Below, one piece after another: positions 12,321-22,612 of a stretch of DNA of 64,000 nucleotides (position 1 is the stretch's first letter; every line of letters starts with the position of its first letter). Source of the DNA: Macrotis lagotis (taxonomy: Eukaryota; Chordata; Mammalia; Peramelemorphia; Peramelidae); assembly GCF_037893015.1 (NCBI RefSeq), contig NC_133666.1, positions 624,663,852-624,727,851 of the forward strand. Direction: 5' to 3'. A program made the translations under genes and the position numbers. The notes beneath the pieces are model-generated. The model searched no databases. It saw nothing but the letters and a program-made list of their open reading frames with translations, and was not told the origin of the DNA.

Positions 12321-13959
12321 CAATAAGTAACTTTTCGAATTTTTTTAAAATTTCACACTTCCACAGACTTTTAAGGTCCACAAGATTTATTCCACAAATA
12401 AATACAAATATGCACACAATTCACTGGGATACTGGCTCTAAGAATATTTTTTAAATTCTTATCTACATTTTTTAATACCTTCAACTTACAAATTAAAATT
12501 GAATTTGTATTTTAAAAGATCAGGAATCAATCTACAAAATTAATTAATCTACAAAAGAGTAGAATCAGAGCCTTAGTAGTCATCTAGTAAGTTCCCACAT
12601 GAAACTGGCATCTCTAACATTCTTGATAGTCTCTGAAGACCTTATGAATAGAGAATTTTCTGTTTTCCAAAGCAGCACATTCTGGGGTTTAGGACACTTC
12701 TAAGTCTGGAAGTATTTTTAATAATGGGTCAAAATCTGACTCCTTGTAACTTCTATTCATTTTTGACCTGGTTATGTCCTCTTGGGACAGGAATAATTTT
12801 AAAAAATTTTGCTTTAAGACAACTTTTAGATATTTGAATAAAGAGCTCATTATGCCTGCAAGTCCTTGTCTGTTCTGTGGTCATCCTCATCATACTCCAC
12901 ACCAGTTTATAAATGTCCTTCCTATAATGTGAGGAGCCCAATAAATGCAGTTAATAAAACTACACATTTATACAACAAATACTGTAAGAACTCCTAATTC
13001 AAGGACTAATTCATAAAGAACCAAAAATTCACAGAAACTTTATCTGCAAATTTATAAAGAAAAATTAATTTCATTAATTTGCTTTAAAAAATAAATACCA
13101 AATGTTTTTCACTTTCAGGAACACAAAAGTCAAGTTTTATATTCCAAATATATACAAAAATACATAAAAAATTAGAAAAAAATCATCTGGTATGTGTTCA
13201 CACTTATTACACGGATATATATATGTATACACATGAATGTAAAAGTGAATGTACTTCATAAAGTTTTTTTTAACCCTATATTATTCTTAAAAATTGCTCA
13301 GAAGTCATTTTGCATTCTCCACTGAGGTCATATCTGCCACTGGAATGATATTGTATAGAATTCAAGTTAAAAGTTACCAGTATGAAAAGTTATCTTAGAC
13401 CCACAGAAGCCTGGTGTACCTGAATTTAAAATCAACTAAAAACATTAAAATAGGTTACAAATTCAATGTCTTGGTCACCAGCAGTAAATCCAAAACTGCT
13501 TTATTATTTGTGCTTAATATTCTGACATTCACCAGCAAAGAAAGTCACAATACATCATTTAAATGATTCAAAATAATATTAATATGGACCATTAAATCTA
13601 CATTCAGATCATCACATTTCACATAAAAGAACTAAATAAACAGTAATAATACTACTGAGTACCATTACTCCAAAGCTTTTCCATTAGATAAACCTTGGTT
13701 GACTCTTCCTCTCTATCCCTGTCCCATAGTTTCCTATCTCTAGTCACTGACTCATCCTACCTTACCTGGCCTGGACTATATACTCCTCATCCTTGCCTGT
13801 GCAAACAACTCTCTTTCTCTCTCCATTGGTACTTAAGTGCACTTCTTACCTGAAGCTTTTCCTCAACTCTATCCCCACCCAAGGTGCAAGTAACTTCTTC
13901 CTTTTAAAATTTTTCATAGCATTATGTCTGGATCAATCCTTGACTTTATGGACTAAGTA

Positions 13960-14350
13960 CTTTTAACAAATATCTCACAACAACCCTGGGAGGTAGAGTC
14001 TCCCTTTTTATAGCTGAAGAAACTGAGGTAAAGTGACTTGCTCAGATTCACACAGTTAAGAAATGTGTGATTTGAAGAAGGATTTGAACTCTGCTCTTTC
14101 TGAAACAAAACTTGATACCAGACCATTCCACCCACAGTTGTCTCAATGCGTTAAAGTTTGTAAAGTGCTTAATATATTCTCTCATCCGGGCTTTCCTACA
14201 TTCTTGTAAGATAGCTACTACTGGTATTATCTCCACTTTACAGATGAAGAAACCATGGGTCAAAGAGACATAAATGACTTGTCCACAATCTCAAAGCCAC
14301 TAAATATCAGAGGTATGATCCAAACTCAGCTTTCCTTCTATTACAATTCT
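13960..14350 (-). repeat. two adjacent MIR-like relics, antisense
   Basis: The first copy is near 13,965-14,095, with AGCTGAAGAAACTGAGGTAA and TTCACACAGTTAAGAAATG. The second is near 14,160-14,345, with CTTTACAGATGAAGAAACC. Both are antisense and old. Confidence 0.6.
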
Positions 14351-15649
14351 ATTTTCTGAATGAAAATCTAAATTAATGAATGAACCCCAAATCTGGAAGC
14401 ACTCTATAGTTACATACAGAAACAGAAGCAATTTAGAATTGACATTAGACTCCTGGGCCAGATTTAATGTGGGCAGGCCTTGAATGGTAAGCACCATGAT
14501 TCTGTAATACACTATTACTGAAATGGCCAGATTCAGAGCTTCCACTAGTCCCTGGTGCAGTTGCTGTCCTCTACTTCCTTTTCCATTAGTCTTCTCCAGT
14601 ATTCTTAATTCTCATTTACATTCCTGACTCTTCAGCTATTCCAAACCTAGAGATTTCATATACCATTGCCAAAGATTCCTGCTCTTTAACAATGTCAACA
14701 TTATTCTATTCTCTAGCTCTAAAAAGGCTACTTCAAGCAAACTCTGCCTAACTGAAGTCATTTGTTAGTGCAAGTCATTGGTATCAGTCTGACTTAAATC
14801 TAGTCTCAACAACTCTAGAATGCTCAGATTCAAAAAAACGTTACCTATTGATTTGGCTAATTTATTTTAAATTTACTTCAATGCTATGTATTACATACTG
14901 AATATTCCAACACTTTTGGCAAAAAAAAAAGTTTTTCAGAAGAAAAAACAAATTTTGTCTGATTAAAAATGACCCATTCTGAAAAGAACTGGTAAGGGGG
15001 GAGTAAGTCCTATAACAAAAAGGCACTTTGCAAACCTTAAAGAAGTTAGCATTAGCAGTTTAGCAAGAATTCAAACTAGGAAAAAAAGATGAAAAAAATG
15101 TTTGCCTTACTGATACCAAGATGTAATAAAATTATTATTAAAAATTAACTTCTTAGTTATCCTCCTAAGATGATGTTTCTTTCCTATAATTCTTTAACCT
15201 ACTAAGGAAATACCAGCTTTGAAGTAGAACAATTCATTGTGGGCCACTGTTGAGAGTATACATTTGTTTAAATCTTTGAGTGGGGCCACTAAGAGGATCA
15301 CAGTCCTTTGGAGATTGTTAACCTCTACTATCAAAAGGAACTGTTTTGTGTGCATTTGGAAGAATGTTACAATGCTTCTTAAGGGTATAAAACCGAATTG
15401 TTCATCAAGAGAGAAGAGGAGGGAGTAGTCAGTCATCTTTCCCTCACCTCCTCTGCCCAAACTTTAAATGCGGGGCACTGCCCTCCCCCTTTGGTTGGCT
15501 GACTTTTATGCGGATCACTTAACGTGGACGGAAGCACTAAAGCTAGTCCAAGGTCATGCAGTCGGTGAAACGGGTCAAAACACCCCGGGGAAAAAAGCCC
15601 GAGCGAGCCCGGGCAGAACAACCATCTTATCAGCCGCTGGAAATGAAGC

Positions 15650-17170
15650 ACAAGGAGGATGGGAAGGTGTGGCTGGGTTTTGCTCTTTCCTCGGGCAGGA
15701 GGGGGCAGGTACCCCTGGGACGAGGCCGCGGGTCCACGGAAGTCCTGGAGGGAGTGGCTACACACCTGCTCCACGTACTTGGAGGTGTGGAAAAATTCGT
15801 GGTTGCCCCTTGCTCTTCCTGGGTAGGTGCTCCCGCTCCTGTGCCCACAGAGCTGGCATGTGGCGGAGGTAACGGGGCGGGAAGCCTCCCCGGCGCGGGT
15901 CCACGCTCAACACGTGTCCCGCGTCCCGTGGCTCGTGCCGGGAACACTCGGGTCTGGGTCCTCCCGGTCCGCCGCTCGCCGCGGCGCAGGTAGGAAGCGC
16001 CCATGGCACCCAGGCACGGCGGGGAGGCGACAAAGAAAGGCACCCCGGCAGCGGGCAGCCCGGGCACCGGGCGGGAGCGGGGCTTCGCCAACTCTCCTCC
16101 AGGGCGCGGACGCGGGGCAGGGCACACGCGTGGCGCCCCACTTCCCACCCGGCCGCCGCCGGGGCAGATAAAGTTTGGGGAAACTCCCCCCGGGGCGGCG
16201 GGCGGGCTCCGGGCGCGCCCCGCCCCCACCCGCCGGCCCCGCGCCCCCTCGGCGCCCCCTCCCCCACCCTCCCCTCCCCCGTACCGGGCCTGCGCCTCGT
16301 CCAGGCTCTGGTCCGTGATGGCCATGATCTGCTGCAGGATGTCGCCGGTGTCCTGGCGCGGGCCGGGCCCCGGGGCGGGCTGCGGGGGCCCCGGCGGCAG
16401 GCGGTGCGGGGCGGCGGGCTCCAGCTCCTCGGCGTCGGGCGGCGGCAGCGGCAGGGGCGGGATCCCGGAGAGCGCCCCCGCGGGGTGCGAGGCCGCGGCC
16501 GCCGCCGCCGCCGCCAGCAGCCGGGACGGGTCGTCCATGGCCCGGAGGCGCGGAGGGAGGGGGCGCCCGCGGGGCCTCCGGCGGCGTCGTCGGCGACCAA
16601 CAGCCCCGCGCCTCGCGGCCGCCTCGCGCGCTCCGACAGGCCCCGCCGCGGGGGCGCGCGCCTGGCCCCGCCCCCGGCCGGCCGGCCGCTTTCCGCCCCC
16701 GCGGCGCGCGCCAGCGCGAGCCCGCCCCCGGCCCCGCCCCGCGCCGCAGGGAGGCCGCCGGCTCCGTCGCCCGGGCGACCGCCCGCCCCGCCCCCCGAGG
16801 GGCGGGGCCAAGGCCCGGCTTCAGGTACGCCCGGCCGCGCCCCTCCCCCGCGTTGTGCGCCGAGCCCCGAGGGACGCCGGGCTGGGCCGAGCGGAGGGGC
16901 CCACCGAGGCCGGCCCCGAGCTCAGGGCGGCATGGGCTGGCCGAACCCCAGTCTGAGGCCGTCTCCTGGGGAGCTGAGACGCCCTCCCTTCTAAGGAGCA
17001 GCCAGGCCCGGGGCCCGGGGGAGGAGGAGGTGGCCCCTTGGGGGCACAGCCCCCCATCCTGCCCCCAGGGGTGCAGGCCTACTCCGGGAGACGGGGGGGG
17101 GGGGGGGCAAACCCAGGGCTGGCTGGGGGGGCGGGGCTGCGAGCCCCTCCCCCTCCCCATCTGCTCCCAG
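15650..17170. promoter_or_regulatory. PBX4: CpG island over PBX4 exon 1
   Basis: The sequence switches abruptly from AT-rich to very GC- and CpG-rich, peaking at about 16,100-16,850 with several GGGGCGGGG/CCCCGCCCC SP1-type boxes. It covers PBX4 exon 1 and the region upstream of its start codon on the minus strand (16,539-17,170), so it is the likely promoter. I see no TATA box. Very long open frames on both strands here are a composition effect. Confidence 0.85.
16285..16538 (-). CDS. PBX4: PBX4 exon 1: N-terminus of a PBC-class TALE homeodomain protein (partial)
   Basis: This exon encodes 84 residues plus two bases. It starts MDDPSRLLAAAAAAAASHP, passes through a Pro/Gly-rich linker, and ends GDILQQIMAITDQSLDEAQA with the last arginine codon split at the donor CG|GTACGG. 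That final motif opens the PBC-A domain of all PBX proteins, which dimerise with HOX and MEIS/PREP factors in the nucleus. The Ala in IMAITDQ, instead of the Thr of PBX1-3, fits PBX4 as I recall it. Gene order (PBX4, LPAR2, GMIP, ATP13A1) also supports PBX4. The start is the ATG at 16,536-16,538, whose first residues resemble PBX1 and PBX3. An eight-alanine run follows. The homeodomain exons lie left of the window. Confidence 0.88.
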
Positions 17171-17975
17171 AGCCCCCTCCCTCCTCAGACGATCTCAGAT
17201 AGAGATGGCTTCTAGACAAAGCAAGATGGAGAAGCTTTGTCACTGCTGGGCCCAGGGCTAGGAAGGGTCACACCCTCTGGAAACTGGAGGCCCCAGGTTT
17301 CCAGGGGGACCAGTGAGATGAAGGGATAGAGCCTTTAATTGTGGATCCGGAGGAGATAAAAGGGAGATAGGACTGGGGCAGGGCTATTCCAGGCAAGACT
17401 CCACTCTCACATCTGTGCAAGGGCCAGAAATGCTTAGTTTAGGTCAATACTGGGAAGGCTTCAGTCAATGGAGGAGGGGGGAAGGGAGACAAAGTCCCCA
17501 GCTCCGGCTTATGGGGAAGGATGGGGGGAGGAGAGACCGCCGGTTCAGCCACCTGTTTTCCCCACAGAATAAGATTCAACCAGATTATAAATCCATGGTC
17601 CTTATTAATTAATCCCTCTGATCCAGGCAGCATGTCCATACCAAGAATTAAGGAGAGCCCTATCCCAGCCCCCAAGAGTTAAACAGTCAAGTGTTCGTAA
17701 AAATTGTCAAATAAATGCATCTCTCTTGTCCCCATGGGGAGGGGGGAAGGAGTACAGACAAGCCTAGGATTACATCAAGGCAATCAATGGGGAATACTGG
17801 CCCTGACCTTGATAGAGTTTATAACCACCGTAGTCCAGCTTCATCTCATTTGAAGGGGTTAAATAAGCCTCATCCTTCCTTAGAGGCAGTGCACTATTCA
17901 TTACCCTAGTTCACAGCAGTCAATTCCCATCCCAATCCCAATCATCAGTCCTGTCCCACCGGTGTATAGAGACAG
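17171..17975. other. LPAR2 3' flank and 3' UTR
   Basis: There is no coding exon here. The right part should be the LPAR2 3' UTR. I see no AATAAA on the minus strand near the stop. The only variant signal I noticed is ATTAAA at about 17,334 (plus-strand TTTAAT), which would give a 3' UTR of roughly 0.6 kb. The left part is PBX4 upstream flank. Confidence 0.5.
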
Positions 17976-19440
17976 CTAAAGGGTGGAATCCACCAAGGGG
18001 TGGCCGCTTTCAGGAAGACTGACCCTCATTCCAGGTCTTGGCCCGTTTTGGGGCATATGGTGGGAAGAACTCTTCAAGCAGCCACAGAGTAGACGGCGGA
18101 AGGTGCTCCGCATCTCTGCATCCCGGCAGGAATAGACAACGGGGTTGACCAGTGAGTTAGCCTCAGCCAAAAGCAGGAAGTACTTCTCCACAGCTAACAC
18201 ATTGCATGCGTCACAGCCCAGCCCATCCAGAAGCAATACCACTTGGCCAGGTGTCCAGCAGACCACAAATGCCCCTAGGGACAGAAAGCAAATTGGTGGT
18301 TGTCAGTGTGGACTTGCTCACTCTGGGGAAGCTCTGAGTTGGGGTGGGTCAGTAACTCAGAAGAGTGGCTCATAGTGGGGCATTCATTCTAGAAGGGAGA
18401 ATCAGTTACTTCCAGTGAAACCATTCACTTTCCCAGGATTGGGGGGGGAATATGTCACCACTGCCAGGTGGTCAATCAATATTAAGAGAGGGTAGGTCAT
18501 TAGGGTGGAGGGCAATCTAACCATTTTAAAAGGGAATGTCATACCAGCAGCAGGTCAGTTAGAAGGGGTTGGACAGTCCCTCTAAAAGGGTTGGTTTCTC
18601 TGATGGGAAAGATCACTACAGGTGAGACAGTCACTTTGGGGGACAGGGAATCAGTGAATGGGTCAGTCTCTGAAGGGAGGAGATCCACGTTGTAGATAAA
18701 GTTCCCTCACCCAGAATGATGACCACTGTCTTGACTAGGGCAACTGTGGTCTCCCGATAGCGTGGGTGGAAGCCAGCGTGTTGTGACATGCGATTCATGC
18801 GCCTTCGCACATAGAAGAAGATGCGTGCATAGACAGCAGCCATAAGCAGGAAGGCCAGCAGGTTGCCAAGGGCCCAGGCAGTCAGGAAGGTGCGGCTGTA
18901 GAGCGGGGCCAGGCGGGCACAGTAGTCCAGGTTACACAGGCAGTTCCAGTAGGAGGGCAAAAGTGCCAGGCCCAGTGCAACCACCCAACTGCCAGCCATG
19001 AGCAGCAGCACGCGGCCTCTCGGTAGAAGGCTCAGGGGCTGCACCGCCATGACGCTGCGGTGCCGCTCCACCGCGATGGCCAGCAGATTCACAACAGAAG
19101 CACTGAGGCTAGCGTCCAGCAGGGCCTGCCGCAAAAACCAGACCTTCACTGAGAGCTGGGCAGTGCGGGGGCCTGTGTGCAGCATGAGGAACAGGTAAGC
19201 CAATCCTGCAAACAGATCGGCTGCAGCCAGGTTCCCTAGCAGATAATAAATGGGTTGGTGTAGCCGCCGGTTGGAAATTATGGCCACGATAACCAGCAGG
19301 TTTGTCAGTAGAACCACTACACTGACGGTAAGCCCTAGGACTACCATTAGTACATCCTTGGGCTGCCAGTGCAGACTCAGCTGCTTCCCACTGTGGTTGT
19401 AGAAGAAGCTCACAGATTCATTATCGTAACAGTGATCCAT
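17976..19440 (-). CDS. LPAR2: LPAR2, lysophosphatidic acid receptor 2 (complete coding region)
   Basis: Two coding exons, 18,711-19,440 and 17,976-18,274, join in phase 1 (ATTCTGG|GTGAG with CCCTAG|GGGCATTT) to give 342 residues; human LPAR2 has 351. The product is a plasma-membrane class A GPCR for lysophosphatidic acid that couples to Gi, Gq and G12/13. Visible signatures are two N-terminal glycosylation sites (NES, NHS), LLGNLAAADLFAGLAYLF in TM2, AIAVERHRS (DRY position) at the end of TM3, FVVCWTPGQVVLLLDGLGC in TM6, NPVVY in TM7 and the C-terminal PDZ ligand DSTL. The start is the ATG at 19,438-19,440, whose reading into CYDNESVSFFYNHSGK matches the human start. An acceptor lies just upstream at 19,455, so the 5' UTR begins in an upstream exon, probably in the CpG island near 21.4-22.3 kb. 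TM6-TM7 lies wholly in the last exon, as in other LPA receptors. Confidence 0.96.
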
Positions 19441-20039
19441 GACTACAGCCAAAGCCTGGGGATATAAGAAGCTAATGGTCAGTGAAAACAAAGGGAGAGG
19501 GGGTAGTCACTGTGAGGACACAAGAGGCTAATAGTGTTGGGACGTGGTGGAGGCAGAGGTCAGAGAACAGTAAGAAGATAAGGGGGTTGGCAAGTGAAAG
19601 AATATGTATGAGGGGTAGCTAGGGTGACCAATGTGAGAGAGAGGCCAGTCAATAAGAGAAGTCAGGAAATAGTATGATGAAAGGACATAGAAGAGGCAGC
19701 AGTAGTCACTATGGAGACAAGCTAGGAGGCTGGGAAAAATTAGACAGGTGAGGGGCAGTAAGTAAGGGGAATCAGTTAAAGAAATGATGCAGGAGCACAA
19801 TGTAGTGGTCAGTATTTGAAAAGGAAAAGACCAGTAGGTGGTCACTTCTAGGAGAAAAGACCACTATCGCCTAAAGATCAGCATAGTACCTTTGATTTAG
19901 AAGATAACTGAGTAGTGATTCAACACTAGATGCCAGGCACAATTATCCCTGGGATCATAAAAAGAAAGGCAAAAACAGTCCTAGTACAAGGAGCTTAATA
20001 TACTAATGAACATATTACTAAATAGGCATAGGCAAGTTG

Positions 20040-20222
20040 GAGGCAGCTAGGTGACTCAGTAAATATAGCCCTGGGCCCAGAGTCGGGAAATAATCCAAAT
20101 AATCTTAATCCACCGGAGATGAAAATGGTAAACCTCTCCAGTATCTTTGACAAGAAAACCCCATGAACAGTATTGGTATACTATGGTCCACAGGGTCACA
20201 TATAGTCAGACACGGCTGAACA
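20040..20222 (+). repeat. diverged SINE of a second, longer family
   Basis: A diverged tRNA-like head (GAGGCAGCTAGGTGACTCAG) is followed by GTAAACCTCTCCAGTATCTTT and by CAAGAAAACCCCATG, ending near AGTCAGACACGGCTGAACAA. The related body appears inverted at 23,218-23,455. I recall this 'AAACCACTCCAGTATCTTTGCC' body as common in opossum. Confidence 0.65.
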
Positions 20223-20269
20223 ATATATAAATTAGTAACAGAAAATTAGTAGCAAAAGCTAGCAGCAGG

Positions 20270-20720
20270 GAAGGAGAAAGGGGATGTGAAACTCAGAAAG
20301 GTTTTCTGCAGAAAGGTAGCAGTCAGGCTGAGTCATCCAGGGATGCTGGGACAGGGGAGGAAAAAAGAATTCCAAGCATGGGGGACATCCAATACAAAGA
20401 TAGAGGTGAGAAAAGGAATTACGAGGAATGAAAGTAAAGTGTGAAGACTAGAAGAATCAGAAGCGGGGCTAGGTTGTAAAAAGCTTTTATTGCCAAACCA
20501 AAGACGTCTTACTTGAGCCTGGAGGTAAAAGGGAACAATTGGAGTTTTAAGTGTGTAGGAGAGTGCCAAAAAGTTGAGTGGAAGTTGTCTTGTAATAGGG
20601 AGAAACTTGAGGCAGGAAGCCCAACTAACAGGCTATTGCAATAGTCCAGGTGAGAGGTGATGAAGGCCTGTATGGGTTGGTGGCTGTGTCAGGGGAAAGT
20701 AGACATTAACAAGGGATTTG
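20270..20720 (+). repeat. ancient interspersed repeat, family not assigned
   Basis: Motifs such as AACAGGCTATTGCAATAGTC and CAGGTGAGAGGTGATG belong to an old mammal-wide repeat whose name I cannot fix. Similar text occurs at 37,740-38,560 and 47,050-47,630. Because LTR kinship is possible, it is treated only as a broken relic. Confidence 0.45.
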
Positions 20721-21399
20721 GGAAAAGAACTAGCAGGATTTGGTAACAGACTGGGTGAGTAGAATGCGAGAAGCCCAGAATGCTATTAAGATTGGGTATG
20801 AGTGATGGGGAGGATGGTAGTGCCCTTAAGAAAATTGAGAAGTTGGGGGGAGAGAAAGGTTGAGGGGGTTATTGAGCTACTTTGGACACACTTGAGTTAG
20901 AGAAAGTTCCAGGATATAGAATTGCCCAAAAAGATGATTTAAGAGAGCAGAGAGAAAAACAAGGGGCCGGACATAATAGATTTGGGAAAGATTTTCATAG
21001 AACTGAATCCAGGAGAGCTAGTGAGGCCAAAAAGGAAAGGAAAAAAAAAAGGGGGCCCAGGAGAGAGCCCAAAGGTAAACGCATCTACAGAACAAGGATG
21101 AAGATCCAGCAAAGGAGACTTGAGGAGCAGTCAGGAGAGACAAGCCAGTTTCCCAGTAGAAGGCGACTGGCCTCTGCTGGGAACAGGGAGTTATGTAGAA
21201 AGGAGGAGAAGGGAAGGGAGGGGAAGTTAGAGATCTCCAGCTGCTGCCTGGGAGGTGATAGGAGAAACTTTCATGCGCTTTGAGAGAGGGGTCCTCCCCA
21301 AAGACTCCCTAAGAGCAATAAGTAAGCCTGAAACCAAAGGAGCCCCCGCCCCAAAAGGCTCGATGGCCTTGGGCTCTATCCCTGGGCAGGGCAGCTTTG

Positions 21400-22340
21400 T
21401 CAGGCAGAGTTTTTGCCCCTCTCCCCCCCCCCCAAACTGGCCAGCAGGCAGCTTTGGAGACCCTAACGGACGCCCCCCCCTTCCCAACCCAACCCCGCAG
21501 GCTGCCGCGCTTCCCTCTCCCGGCCAGGACCGGCAAACATTCCGGTCCCTCGGGCCGACACGGTTCCCGGCTCCCGGAGCCCCAACAGGAGAGCCCGCCT
21601 CCTAGTTCCAAACTTTTCCCACACTCCTCCCGACCCCCTTCCCCTCCTCCAACTCTTCACAACCCTCCGGTCCCTCCTCCCCCCGGATGCCAAAGAGGGC
21701 GCCAACCCCCCACCCCGCCCTTCCCGGCCAAACCCCTCCTGCAAGTAGCGCCCCAAGTCCAGGTGCGGAGTCCCCGGCTCCGGGCCGGGCCGCCGCGGCG
21801 CCCGCCCTCCGGGTCCGCCCGCCACAAAGCCCTTCCGGCGGTCTTCCCCATCCCGGGCCCGCCACCGAGCCCCCTCCCCAGCCAACCGCTGACCCGAAGC
21901 CGCCTCCGGCAGTCTCGCTGCACCCGGGCCCGCGGCGGAGCCCCGGTCACGGAGTCCCCAGCCTGCACCCCACACCCAGCCGACGGGCCCCCCCTCCCCA
22001 GAGCCGAGAGACCTGAGACCACCTGGAGCCGGTTTCTCCGCGTGCGGCCCTGTGGGCGGGGCCGGGGCGGCCGGGAGGGGCTGGGGGCGGGGGGCGGCGC
22101 CCAGAGACTGCCGCGGATCTCGGCCCTGCCCAGCTTCTCTGGGCCGAGCCCGGGCCGAGCTTGGCCGGCCCACCTGCGGCCCGGGGCTGCTGGGAGGCCC
22201 GGGTTGCGGTTACACTAGTGAAACTTAATAAATGTTTGCCGGCAAGTTTGCGCCGTGGCCTCCCACTGAGCAACGGGTGGGTGGGGTGGCACGGGCGGGT
22301 CCCAGGCGGGGGCACCTCCGGCTCTCCCCGGGCACGGTGC
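21400..22340. promoter_or_regulatory. LPAR2: CpG island, probable LPAR2 promoter
   Basis: A second GC-rich block lies between the LPAR2 coding exons and the 3' end of GMIP. It holds GC boxes (GTGGGCGGGGCCGGGGCGG near 22,050). No other gene start is apparent nearby, so assigning it to LPAR2 rests on position. Long open frames on both strands lack domain or homology support. Confidence 0.65.
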
Positions 22341-22501
22341 CACCCACACCCCTCACACCAGCCCCAGAGGGTCTCTGGACCTCGCCCCTTGGCCGGGGCT
22401 GTTCGGATCACCAGTCTGTGCCTTCCTGGATCCCTCACTGGCCGGTCACCTCTGCCCCATATATCACCGAGTAAGAGTCAGAAACAAGGAAGGCAGAGAA
22501 A

Positions 22502-22507
22502 TTTATT
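22502..22507 (-). terminator. GMIP: GMIP polyadenylation signal
   Basis: Canonical AATAAA on the minus strand, about 106 bases past the GMIP stop codon. Cleavage is expected a few tens of bases further left, giving a short 3' UTR. Confidence 0.85.
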
Positions 22508-22612
22508 AACTGCTGGTTAGTGACAGCAATGGAGGCTCCCACCGCGCTTGAATGACCAGAAATTACCTGCGTGGACCCTGAGGCTCCCAGGATGGGGAAG
22601 AAGAGGTTTAAG

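Larger units (their letters stand above)
19456..21399 (-). other. LPAR2: probable LPAR2 5' UTR intron, with repeats
   Basis: The acceptor at 19,455 implies an upstream noncoding exon, and the nearest CpG island starts at about 21.4 kb. The stretch has no coding exon. It contains a SINE-like unit (20,040-20,222) and an old interspersed repeat (20,270-20,720), followed by purine-rich sequence. Confidence 0.55.

Noticed and set aside
15630-17160. Long GC-rich open frames on both strands around PBX4 exon 1, up to 417 codons
   Set aside because: They arise because stop codons are rare in CpG-rich sequence. Only the short frame ending GDILQQIMAITDQSLDEAQA has family similarity and a donor.
21397-22218. 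Overlapping open frames of 236-273 codons on both strands
   Set aside because: Proline/arginine low complexity, no domain, no splice logic; explained by the LPAR2 CpG island.
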